DNA of 64,000 nt from Chrysaora quinquecirrha (lineage: Eukaryota; Cnidaria; Scyphozoa; Semaeostomeae; Pelagiidae): assembly GCA_014526335.1 (NCBI GenBank), contig JACTAT010000006.1, positions 2,248,738 through 2,312,737 on the forward strand. Direction: 5' to 3'. Positions 1 to 11,151 of the stretch are shown here, one piece after another. Made by a program: the position numbers and the translations under genes. Positions within the stretch are counted from its first letter, which is position 1; each line of letters starts with the position of its first letter. Under the pieces are notes generated by a model, which saw only the letters and a program-made list of their open reading frames with translations, did no database searches and was not told where the DNA came from.

Positions 1-1056
1 ATTTTACGCTGTTTTACGTTGCATATATTGGGCTTACAACGGGGTATTACGAACAAAGACGTTCATTTTTCTTACCGCACTTTCCAGTAGTATCCAAAAT
101 ACCACTCATTCATTAGGATTGGAACAGGTCTTGAACGCGGATCGATGAGGCTTGAGAACAAACCGCTAGAAGTTTTCCATACAGACTCGAGCGAACCCGT
201 ACAACGGAGTCTTCTTGGCCTGTCAGTTATTATGGAAAGGCACTACGAGCTAAACACATGAATCCGACATTTGCCTTTTAACTCGTTGATAATGGACATA
301 TTGCAGTGAACGCCGTCTCCACCAAACAACAGCATTAGACAGAATTGCACAGGCGAAACTTGCTGCCTATTGCATGATAAAAAGGAATGGATTAAAACCG
401 GCTAAGAACTGCTTACGGTTATGTAGAATTTCATCGTTCAACGGATGGAAATAGATAGTCGATGCGTTTTCCCAAACCGTTTCTAACAAAACTAAAAACA
501 CCTTTTTATTAAACAGTAGAGGAATACAAAAGGTAGCAAATAAGTTATTTTTTTCCTAAAAAAAGTTTTGATAATGTCACAGAACTGATATCATATGCTG
601 AAATTGAAAAGAAAGTTTCAGTACTGGACTTATTTGAAACTTTCTTAGTCCATCGGTTTATGAGGTAACGAAATTTGAAGGTTTTTCATTAATTTGTACA
701 TAAAGCAAGTCAAAATCAGGGAGACTGAGGTAGTCGAGATACCAGGGTTAACTAGCGATTTTGAAGTTCAGAAAAACTAAGAAGTGCATTGCAAATAATG
801 CACCAACTGAGACAGCCTATGCTTCCAGCTTTCGAATGATCAAGCGGGTAGCTTATAGGCAGCTTTTATTTTGTTTGAATTCAGAATGTTTTAGCAAACC
901 AATTGTTTAATACAAACTTCAAAGAACGTATTGTAGCCTTTTCCGTACCGACCGTACCATCAAAAGCATTTTCATACATGCAACAAAAGAGTACAATCTC
1001 TAATAAATATGTTTTGGCAATAAAACTACACATGCTCAAGGGGTAAGTTCACTTAC
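1..1056. other. Unannotated AT-rich stretch
   Basis: No exon could be supported here on either strand. The last exon of the JTB-like gene, which should encode a transmembrane segment and short cytoplasmic tail, would be expected here or beyond the left edge, but no hydrophobic reading frame with an acceptor of the right phase was seen. Confidence 0.5.
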
Positions 1057-2748
1057 CTCAAACACCCAGAATCGCTTCTTCTCGACGGAGTCATCAAATG
1101 GACAACTGTCAAACAAAAAATAATTCTCAGTATTGAAGTAAAAATCTTTGAGTTATGTCAAACTTTACAACCACGATAAAAAGAGGAAATTTTGTAACAA
1201 ACTTTTTGCCTTGTAAGATGTTTTGACTGGGACTCTTCAGACGCAACAGAAGATATCTTTTAGCTACATAAATGTAACTAATTTTACGAAAATTTCCTTG
1301 CAAAACCTGTGCGAAATTCATGGGGTATTTTCTTTAATTCTAACCTTGGTGATGGACCACAATGACATGATTGACAAAATCTCAAAGCTGAGCTTGACTT
1401 AAATAAAATGATGATGATGAAGATGATGTATATTATGGACATTACACTACATAAAGAAAATAACAAAGAAAAGTGGAAATAAGCAATCTATTTCTTCATT
1501 TCTCTACAAAAACAATGTTCAAAATTAAAGAAAAATATTTTTGCTGTCTCACCTGATATAAGTTTTGACTTTTGATTTCTGACATTCAACTTGTTGTTTA
1601 TTGCCAGTTTCTTTACAAGCTGGTAGTTTGCTCTAGAAAAAAAACAGAGTAGCTACGACTGGACTCATATCGAAAGCTTGTAAAAGTATGTCAGCATTTT
1701 GGTGTATGGTGTATGCATTTTGAAGCACTTTGCTACAAATTTGTCTGTTCAGACTCAGAACCCATCTTGCCAGCTGGCGCTTGTAACTCATGACTGCTAA
1801 CTAACTAGCTTTCTCAAATGAACAAGCTGTGCAGTTTGCTGTGCAGGAAAAGTGTGCAGTCTGCATGTGCTAGGCATTTGTATGATTTTTTTGTTGCACC
1901 AGTGTAAGTGCTTTCAAAAGATTAAGCAGTTTGAATATAGCCTTAAAGTGGTGCTCTGGTTCAGGGCTCTTGGCAAAGACCACTATTTTTAACCAAATTG
2001 CCAGCAAAATTGGTCTAAGCAGAATTTTTGTTTCACTTAAATGATTCAGTATCTAATGATAGAACCTTTTTGAACCTAAATAATCAAGTTACCTTCTCAT
2101 CAGATTGACACTGCATACATTCAGTTTTTGTAACAAATTTTTCATGTTTCCAACACAGGTCCAGATCATGTTTCACTTTTGTTACAGTACCTATTCAGAG
2201 CAATGAAAAGCATGTTAGAACATAGATTGATCTTGAAACAATAAATCTATTGTTTTTAAACTACTGCTTTTGAACAACTGATCTATTAATCTTGAAACAA
2301 TTGATTTGTTGTTCTTGGAACAATCAATTTATTGTTTTTAAAACAATAAACCCATTGTTCATTATTCTACTCAAATGCTCATTTCAAATGACCTGGATTT
2401 GTTTGGCCCTCAAGGATGTGCAGCTCAAAAGATGGTTGTAAGTTGCAGTTCAAAAGTATATAGAGACAAGCCCAAACAGACATAGCCCATGTAATAGGAA
2501 TGCCAGCACCTTAACCACTTGACCTGAAATACTGAATGTTATCGTGAATCGTGGGCTGCAACAATGTACACGGGAGGAGAAAACATGAGAAACAGGAGGA
2601 CAAATCACCAAGAGCATCACTAACCTGTACTTGGTGCTGGTTTTTCAGTTTTTAAATCCACTGATTTTGCAAATGTTAAATGGAGCATTGTCATTGCAAA
2701 TACTGTTATAGTGAACATTGCTATTACTTTAATCTTTAAATGTGTCAT
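1057..2748 (-). CDS. JTB: JTB-family (jumping translocation breakpoint) protein, 3' partial
   Basis: Four exons on the minus strand join in phase: 2748-2625, 2175-2093, 1632-1553 and 1105-1057. The ATG at 2748 directly follows a splice acceptor (an intron in the 5' UTR) and begins a signal peptide of about 28 residues (MTHLKIKVIAMFTITVFAMT onward). A cysteine-rich ectodomain follows, with DLCW, ECMQCQ, PACKETG, VECQKSK and SCPFDDS blocks, ending in KKRFWVFE. The cysteine spacing and the final 'RLFWKFEG'-type motif match the family. JTB is a small single-pass protein linked to mitochondria and cell division in vertebrates. The exon for the transmembrane helix and tail is not visible, so the model is incomplete at its C-terminus. 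Family assignment is from memory of the human protein; the splice phases are seen directly. Confidence 0.8.
2222..2362. repeat. Imperfect local repeats of an ACAATAAATCTATTGTTTTT-type word
   Basis: Variants of 'cttgaaacaataaatctattgttttt' recur about four times in succession upstream of JTB exon 2. Each is nearly self-complementary (aacaat...attgtt). It lies in an intron and has no coding sense. Confidence 0.5.
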
Positions 2749-4159
2749 CTGTAGAATAGGAATAGAAAACGTATTTGTTAGAAGGTTTGTTTGATGATAC
2801 AGCCACTAGGGTTGCATGGAATGGCACCACATGCTATTAGCATGTAGTCTCTCAAATCTTTGTGATGGAAACTAAGTAGAAGTAGATATATCTAAAATAC
2901 ATATAAAGCCCGGGCACATTTAGCCCCATTTAGCTGCTCTGGTCTATCTTATCTAGATTGCTGTCTAGCCCAAGCCCACTGTCCTGTCCTGTCACTTAGG
3001 CCTATCTCTAGTCTAGTCGAACTGTAAGGCCCTACTAGCACTTAGTTCTTCAGTTTTTAGGCCTACATTAACACATGTCATACATACCAGGCGCACTTCA
3101 ACTGCAAGAAGGAAAGAAGCCAACTAGATCTGAAATCTAGTTTCCTTCAAACTCCAGAGTGCAGAGCACAGAAAATTAAGTGTTTTAAATTCTAACAGGA
3201 ACAACAACAACAGAGAACGTGGACATGTATTCGTTTTGCTAGCTTGAGATCGAGGCTCATTGGTGATGTCATTGCTGTCACTGTCCGTTGCTTGTTGACG
3301 AGATTCGGACCGACCTGCACTTCTGCTCTGTTCAAACTTCAAGAAAAATTGTTTTAGTTTCTGAGCCCATTTTCATGTTATGATTTATGAAATCCACCGG
3401 CATGGTAGGATAAACATTAAGTGCTCTAGACTCTAGATACACCATACACCTCCATGTATTTTTATTTTCATGTAAGTTGAATACTGTCGCAAAAACGCTT
3501 TCGAGCAGATCTTTTTGCAAAGGAAACTTGACCGGTTAGCGCACCGCACCACATCCCCGAAATTTCCCCATTCTTGCGAGAGTTCCCACTGGCTTACTGT
3601 ATAGGTCATTTCTGGTATTTAAATAGAAGAGCAGCGATGTTAAATTGCCAAGCGAACGTTTCCTGATATTGTAGAACGAAAATACACAATTTAGTTTTGC
3701 GGATTTTCCGAGCTGCGCAGCTGTCTGTCGGCTAAAAGAGGAAAAGCGTCTTCCACGAAAGAGGGCGGTTGATTTCGTCCATTGTTTTACGCATTTTACA
3801 CAGCTGCAGCTCAGGCTTTGATGCTTTAAATACCCGAAACTTGAAAATAATTTCCAGAATTTCCTTTCGAGAATTTTGAGTAAATACAAAGGACTGACAA
3901 AAATGGCCGCCTTCTTTGCGGAAGCCTCCTTTCGGAATCCGTACCGCACTTGAGTTTCAAGGCAGTAAATCCACCTATCTATTCATTTAATTCAATTCAC
4001 CAAACTCATAGAATTTTCGCTCGAACACTTGCACATGCACTACAGCTTACACTTGTTTACAAAAAGCCTCAAACACCCGGCCACTAACTGAACACAAAAT
4101 GCTGAAACGTAGAAAGGCACGCACAACTGCAAGACATTCAAATGTCATATATTGCAAGG
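2749..4159. other. Intergenic DNA between the JTB-like and HTATIP2-like genes
   Basis: No conserved exon seen. The part around 3530-3960 is less AT-rich and holds a 137-codon open frame on the minus strand with no recognisable domain. It may be 5' UTR or promoter of the JTB-like gene, whose coding ATG directly follows an intron. No clear core promoter element was identified. Confidence 0.35.
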
Positions 4160-4434
4160 GAGGCCCTGGTTAAACGAGCAAATATTATTGGTCAAACATC
4201 TGAGATGTGTTTTGCAAACAACGTGTGACCGTTTGGCTACGTCACAAAACATTGCTCGCTTCACATGCAGAATTGCTTGGCAATGTTGTTGAAACACTTC
4301 AAGAACATTTTCTTTTTGTCACAAGAAAAAGTGTTTGACGAGCAATGTTTTCCAACGAGGTCAACCGGTAAAACAATTTTCAAGCAAATTTTTTAATGTT
4401 TGACGAACAATGTTTGATCGTTTGGCCACAGCCT
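4160..4434. mobile_element. Foldback element, family A
   Basis: Begins with aggccctggttaaacgagca and ends with tgtttgatcgtttggccaca gcct, so the ends are inverted copies. Inside are paired blocks: cgtcacaaaacattgctcg near the left third and caagaaaaagtgtttgacgagcaatg in the middle. It shares end sequence and internal blocks with ten other copies in this window. It has no coding capacity, which is typical of a MITE. Confidence 0.75.
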
Positions 4435-4973
4435 AAGACTTCACGGACAAACAGAAATATTATACAGCGTTGGCATCAGAGCACTTTATAAATTCATATT
4501 CTTTTCATTCTTCAAATAAATATATATTATCAATACCCAATAATTTCTATCAAAAATACGCAACTCAAGCAGCTATTATAGAAAGCCTTACATGGGTGGC
4601 TAACATGACCATGTCACTTTATGTGTCCGCGTAGTTGGTAGATTATAGCCGGATACTGGGTAACATCCTAAACTCTGTGTGTGTGTATGATTAGCTAATT
4701 TCCTTTTTTTCAGCATGTTTAACGCGATAAGCCAGTACCGTGCGATAAGCTTTCTAATACATTTCATTTCACTAGCTATTTGTCGATAAATTTGTTCAGC
4801 AATAGTAATGCGAAACTTAGTTTATTGGATACAACTGGTTTGAGCCTTAAGCAGCTTTAAGCTATACAAAACAGCATTCTACGAACAAAACAATCTTAAC
4901 TTACTTATATAAATTAGCCCAGTATATCCCAATACATTATTTCAGCAGAGTTTATCATTAAAGCGGAAAACAT

Positions 4974-7900
4974 TTATGATTTTGGCGCCTGGTCCTCTTC
5001 ATCTTTTCCAACTGGCTCCTGTGCAGCGGCTTCTGCAGGCGCAGCTTCAGCTGAGGCTTCTTGCTTTGCAGATTCAGGCTGAGGCTCGGGCTCCTTCGCA
5101 GCTGTTTCTTCAGAAGGCTTTTCTGCTTCCTTATCAGGTACACTTTCTTTGTCCTTATCCTCTTTAGCTTTTTCGGCCTCCTTTGGGGCTTCTGGTTTCT
5201 TTTGTGCCCCTTTCACCAAGTCTAGTATCTGATGGTTGCTCAAAATGTGCGAGTGGGGATGTTCCTCTGTCCCTTTCTTCAGCTGTATCAATGCATCATT
5301 CATCATCGCTTTTGCAACAACAGCGACTGAGATTTTCGTCATAAACAGACCTGCAAAAGGAAAAATGCGAAATGATAGAAGAATGCACTACACAGCGTCG
5401 CGAAGTTGCCGACTGGCGAAGTGGTCGAGTGTTTAAGTTAGAGTCAAAGAAAAGTACAATACGTTCCTCTGGTTGAATAAGAATTAAAAAAACCTTTCCT
5501 TATTATAGAGTTCGCTCATGTAGTTATATAGTGGAAGCAAGAAAACTGCAAGCAGGACAAAATAAAAGATCAAATATCTAAATAAATTCAACCAATTCAT
5601 GCTGCTTCAAGCTTTAGCAGTAGTATGTGAACAAAAACTCTCCGATTTCAACTTACATACATTGACGATTCTTTTGATGCATAGGTTTTACGAGTCGATT
5701 CAAAATAAATTACAAGCGTTGCTTATTATTATCAGGGAAATGAAGTGTCTTGCAAAGTTAGATCCAAAGAGGAAGCGAAGTCAAGTACCTCTGCAACATT
5801 TGCTTTATATATTTTCCCCTAGGTTTTCAGATAAAGGTATATACAATTCTGAACTCTAAAAGGTCTTTTCCATTATAAGTAGACTAGCTTTTTACTTTGA
5901 CACCCACAATGCGTCTACCATCGCTGAAACATGACCTTGACCCCTGTCTACCATCGCTGAACCTTCGCTAGAATCCGGGGAGGTTAGTCCTCTGTGGCAT
6001 CCCCTAAACCTCCCCGGACTCTAGCGAAAGTTCAGCGATGGTAGACAGGTCACATGGTTTCCGTGAAGGCGATGAATTCTTGGAAGGAAGAATCTTGTCT
6101 TGCCAAACGTAACGCTTAAAGGCAAAAAGCATTTCAGTGGCATCTTGTCTTTCCAAAGCTAAAATGGTACTAATGTTCACCCGCATCGCGCGTGTCAAGG
6201 TAAAATACTAGTCTAGTTCTCTTATATTACATTGTAGCATTAAGCTATGAAGCATGTACGTTCAAGCACTTCTGAAGCAAAACCAAAATACATACCTGCG
6301 ACTCTTTCAAGGAGTCTTGGCGGCTGCAGTCTGTCCAGGAATCCCGGTCTAAAGATGGTCAGCAAGGGAAAATCAAGCTTTGTAACTGCTTCTTCAATCT
6401 ACGGAGAAAGCATCGACAACAATAGAAGATTGCAGTAATAGCCACGTGGTCTCTTTTGCTTCTCATAGTATCGTACTTTGCAACTCAATCGGAGATTTCT
6501 TTTACCAATAATATCGGTCGCATTAACGTCAACATAGAAATCTTAAGAATTTAGGATTTATACATTAATTTTCTTTCATTCATGTTTCATATATTAATTC
6601 ACTAATTCACTCCTTTTAATTTGCCAAATGTCCATTATTCATTCAAGGCAATCTTACCGGTCTACTGGCCAGTCAGTCAGTCTACCTGTCTAACTGTTTC
6701 TTCCAAGGACGCTTCTCTGATCTGAATGCAATGCTAACAAAATAAGCGTATAGAAGAACGCTTATGATAAGGTTATGCTAGAAGACTAACAGTCATTACA
6801 AGCAAGAGCGATATTTGCCAAAATTAGCTTCTATTGGAATCAGGAGGCTAAAATGAACTAGAGGGGATAGCGAGGTCGACAAAAGATGTACATAAAGTCT
6901 CTACAAAATGAACGAAAATTTGTTTGTGATAACGAATATAAGTAAGCGCCAGAGCCAGCATTACCTGTCCCTTAACTTTGAGGTAAAAGACAAAACTTCT
7001 TGAGTGAGCACCAGAAGATGACATCAATGAATATAAGCGAACACCAGCTTTCTTGGCAATTTCTGCAAACTTGACATTGTATCCATAATCAATTCTTCTA
7101 AAGTTCTCCTTAAAGTAGACAAAAAATATCAGCAAAGTGAGTAGAACAGACATTACATGTAACAGTATCAAAAATATCAACAATAAAAAAGCGTCTTTGT
7201 GAAATGTTTAAGGTCAGAGGTCAAGAGTAATCTGTTAAGGTTAAAGGTCAAAGGACATGAATATCAAATCAAAGTTTTAAGATCAAATAAAAAGGCTAGA
7301 TCTACGAACACAAATCTTACGTTTCCTCCAGCAGCACTTCTTGTTGTTCCAAAACAAGAGAAAAACACATCCTTTCCTTCAAAATATTTCAGTGCATTTT
7401 CCTCATTTGCTTCATCAAAATCTTAAAAGAAAATATCACAAGTCTTATGCAATCTTTTTTCTTGCAGGTGTGATGGGGTTTTCATAGGGGGGGGGGGCAG
7501 TGTCATATACAAGTTATCTGAACACAATATGACAAAATTTTGTTGCTGAAATCATAAAATGACTGGTAGATGCAGTGCATATCCCCATGCATATACCATT
7601 TTTGCTCATATGGACCCATCTCCCCAGGAAAGAACATAGCACAGTGTAGTGCAGTGTCATGATACACAGGAGGAGGGTGTTAATAATGTGGGGGCTTACA
7701 TAGTACATCGTATATGAAAAATTAAGTATCACATCACAAAATTTCTTCTTCAGGTCACATGAAAACGGAATTGATGGTGGATAAATGAGAATAATATATT
7801 GCATATTAGCCAAAGTCAAATATTGATTTTACCTATTGTCTCCTGCACCAAACGCCCAGATTCTTCTTCTTTTTCAAGTTCAATTTTGAATATTTCTGGC

Positions 7901-8561
7901 AATTCTGTCAATTTTCGTCTACCAAGTAGTGTTATTTCTTTGAAAGACTGAAAAGGCAGGGCATTACTAGGTCTGTTTTTACAAAAAAAGATTTTTTACA
8001 CTACTTATTCAAACTTTTTCAAATTTTGTTTTCAACAAAAAAGAAATACAGGTGTTACTGACATTAATGCATGCATAACAATTAACAATCAAGTCTGATC
8101 AGATACAAAATGATGAAATATGAACAGGTGAACATAGGGAGATGTCAACCTCTTTGTAATCTCCTTCTCTTTCATTTCTCAGTCAAAAACAGCATGAAAT
8201 GAAATCACAGATAGATTTCAACCCACGACATTTGATAGGAGAAACTGGTTTTTGCAGCACGGCACTTGCCCTGCCGCGAGAAAGGAATGGCAATAAAACT
8301 TTCCGTAATCGATCAGGCAATAAACGATGATGGGTAATAGCGTCAATCATCATGGGCAATCAAAGTTTTTTGGGCCTAGGCACACTCATTTTTACAAGCA
8401 AATTATCAACAATATACCTTTGAGTTGAGAATCTCTCCAACCAGATAACGTCCTGTGGCACCAGTGGCACCTAAAATAACAGCCTTGTACTGCTCAGTTG
8501 GCTCTACATCCTTCACAACTTCTGGAGTCGTCTCCGCCCCTTTTTCTGAACTCTCAGCCAT
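4974..8561 (-). CDS. HTATIP2: HTATIP2/TIP30-like NAD(P)-binding oxidoreductase with acidic tail
   Basis: Six minus-strand exons join with matching phases: 8561-8418, 7947-7833, 7421-7321, 7105-6965, 6398-6296 and 5350-4974, giving 326 residues. The fold is an atypical short-chain dehydrogenase: Rossmann motif GATGATG at residues 31-37, TLLGRRKL, SCFGTTRSAAG, SSSGA near 149 and YLKVK near 161 (the YxxxK dyad), then FRPG near 183. In vertebrates TIP30 is about 242 residues and binds NADPH, with roles in nuclear import and endosome acidification. This protein keeps the whole domain and adds about 75 residues rich in Glu, Lys, Ala and Pro (252-326), all in the last exon. The start was chosen because the domain begins soon after it and an upstream in-frame ATG gives only unrelated residues. 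A minus-strand AATAAA lies at 4826-4821. Confidence 0.9.
5915..6049. repeat. Long near-perfect hairpin in HTATIP2 intron 5
   Basis: Left arm 5944-5987 (ctgtctaccatcgctgaacc onward) pairs with right arm 6005-6048 (ending gatggtagacag), with only a few mismatches and a 17-base loop. A further copy of gtctaccatcgctgaa sits just to the left at 5915. The arms are about 44 bases each. This looks like a small foldback element. Confidence 0.75.
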
Positions 8562-8880
8562 TTTGTTTCTTTTCGCAAATGCGTTCATGTGATGTGATGC
8601 GATTGTGATCACATGACACGATATTTCGTTTTGGAACTTGGACCTTGGACAGAGATGCGGATTGGTCGCCACCCACAAACAATGCCCCCAAAAATGCCCC
8701 TAGTCTAGACACCCAAAAAATCCGGGCGTTCCATTTCTTCAATCAAGTCAACTTGAAAAGTTTCGATTCCATCCATTCATTGTCGTCAGCTTCGGTTGAA
8801 AATAAGTTTTACCTTTCGGTGATGAGCAGATACTAGTTTGGTTTTTGCGCATATCACCTGACTGTAACCAAAGAAGACCA
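8562..8880. promoter_or_regulatory. Upstream region of the HTATIP2-like gene
   Basis: This is the sequence directly 5' of the HTATIP2-like start codon (minus strand). It should contain the 5' UTR and promoter. No TATA box or other motif could be assigned with confidence. Confidence 0.3.
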
Positions 8881-8914
8881 GTAACCTTGGCCCTAAATAT
8901 GATGATGCATCGTT

Positions 8915-9046
8915 AGTGGAAGGAAGCACGGACAAAGGTCGACCGAGAGAAACGTGGCTGGAGGACATTACGGACCCCACAAGGAGACGGAGTTTTATGT
9001 ACGAAGGAAGCCGACGACCGCAGCAATTAGAGGAATAGGGAGAAAA
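8915..9046 (+). mobile_element. Fragment of a LINE reverse-transcriptase ORF, 3' end
   Basis: The plus strand reads GSTDKGRPRETWLEDIT and continues to a stop at about 9046. The GRPRETWLEDI block is the motif typically found near the C-terminus of non-LTR retrotransposon polyproteins. No upstream reverse-transcriptase or endonuclease sequence is present, so this is a short dead remnant, as expected from 5' truncation. Confidence 0.55.
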
Positions 9047-9618
9047 CCATAGATGGAAACATCGAAGTGCCCCATTGGTCTGCGGATTACGGTAGCAACC
9101 TTATCTGGCGTTGCGGTGGCGGTCAACGTCCAGCTTGGCGATGGTACACAGGCAATTTCTACCCTACCCGCTCCCAATCTTCTATCAGTGCTCCGGGGAC
9201 CAGCACAGCTAGGCAGCGTTTCACCACTATGGTTTCACAAGTGACCTTCGACGGACACATCAGGATTTGACCGATAAGCAACGCTTGAATTCATGTATGA
9301 AATGCAGTTACCTATTCTAAAGCGAAAATAATGCTTGGAAAGGAAACTTGTTGCATTAACAATAACAGCGAAATGCAGAGGAAGCGAAACGGTATCAAGC
9401 GCTTGATGAAAGACTCTTAGATTGGTAATTCATAGTGACAAAATTGCTCTGTGGACGTCGAGAAAACTCAAAACCTTGCGCTGATGGCTTGAGTTGAGCC
9501 GGTTCTCATAATCAAATTCCCAAAATCTATCGAGGCGCGACGTTCTTTCCAAGCACTTTATATGCCAGCGTAATTACCCACTTCAAAAACGTTAAAAATC
9601 TGAACACCCCGAAACAGC

Positions 9619-9957
9619 ATACACGTTTTTTTATAAGGAACCTTTGGTCTGAGTTGAGGCTGGAGTTCTTTAATTTTTCAACAAAATGAGGCTGAAAGTT
9701 CCTTATACTGTTCCTTGTCATGAGATATTGATAAATACTAATTTTTATAGCTAATTCATATAAACTATTCCTCATTTCAAACTTTAAGTATAAATGGAGC
9801 CTTTTGGGGAAGAACGATGGGAAATATATTGTTGTTCTGTTCCTTTTCGTGCAATCCGTTTTGTTCTTTAAAAAAGAGTTTCTTAAAGTTCCTTAATTTT
9901 TTGGGAATTTTCAGCCTCGAGTTCTTTATAAAGGTGTTCCTGACAAAAAACGTGTAT
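9619..9957. mobile_element. Terminal-inverted-repeat element, family C
   Basis: The left end acacgtttttttataaggaa is mirrored at the right end by ttcctgacaaaaaacgtgta. Inside are repeated, partly inverted 'agttcctta' and 'gagttcttta' words. The ends match the element at 60301-60692. It does not encode a transposase. Confidence 0.6.
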
Positions 9958-11151
9958 ATTATGAAGAAAAGTTTTGGAACAGGAAAACACAGACTTTTGT
10001 AGCCAGCATAACTGTTAACTACTGTATACAAATATTGTAAAAAACTAATACCATATAAAAATAATCTAAAATCTCTCTAAAACCTTGCCATACATCAGGT
10101 AACGGATTCTTTATGAAAAGCTTACAAAATTACGTTTTGTGGAAGCCAAGGACAAAAAATTTAATCTTAACTAAAGTCCACAAAAGTACATCAAATTTTT
10201 GCTGATTCAAATTTGTAAAAGCCTAACGGATAACTACTATCTTTACAAAATAGGTATAAAAATATCTAGTCATAAAAAACATAGGAAGATAGGAAAATAA
10301 TTAATAGAGTTAGAAACTACGAAAGTCAAAAGAGCAAAACTGGTTGTTCAAAATTTGAAAGTGATTAACAGGCATTTAACTAGTAAACCGTTATGAAAAC
10401 CAGTTACAAAAAAAATCGAATTTCTGATGGGTGATGCTCTGTTCGATACGTGAAACACAATCAATAAGACTGATTGAGGTAGATAGTTTCAACATTTAAG
10501 AATAAAAAAGGCCAAATTTTGTCTGGCTACTGGCTGGCTACGAAAACAAAAGTTAAAATTACTGTATATGACCCCTTTCTTTACATAACTAAAATACAAC
10601 ATGGACACTGTCTTGTCTCACGTAAACACGACTGGTTAAGTCTATACGAAGTTCGTGTGAAAGGAGTACACGTAGAAAGAAGCATGATTTCAAAGAAGAG
10701 AATGTGTATGAATCACGGAAAATTAATATCTGGTACCTAGTGCAACAGCATCTAGTCCCTGCAGGACCACTAGATTGATAAGGAGTCTGTCTGCAGGGCT
10801 GCTTCTCAGTTGATAAGTAGAAATCGAAGCTTTTCAAGCACTCAAAGAATTTTGACAGTGCATGCTTATATGCAGAGCAAAATAGGCGTTACAGTGCTAA
10901 TAATTCGATGGAACACTGCTAACGTGACAACCTTTCACAGGTCCTTCTTATAGAACACCTTTTACTAGCAGAATTACACGAATTATTAATGGGAAAAAAC
11001 ATGCGATTCTAAGTAGATAACAAAGATTAACTTTACTTCATGTTCATTGAAATACCTTAAAAAAGACTAAATATGACGAAAAACACTTTGAATGTACTGC
11101 CCGATTGTCAGCAATGGCTTCCCCCAGTTATGACGGTCCAGTGCACTGTCA
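9958..11151. other. AT-rich intergenic DNA, nothing recognised
   Basis: No exon, tRNA-like promoter or strong repeat could be supported. It should include the 3' flank of the fibrillin-like gene, which ends at 11152 on the minus strand. Confidence 0.4.

Noticed and set aside
3536..3949. 137-codon frame on the minus strand
   Set aside because: No domain, signal or neighbouring exon supports it. It may simply be 5' UTR or promoter sequence.
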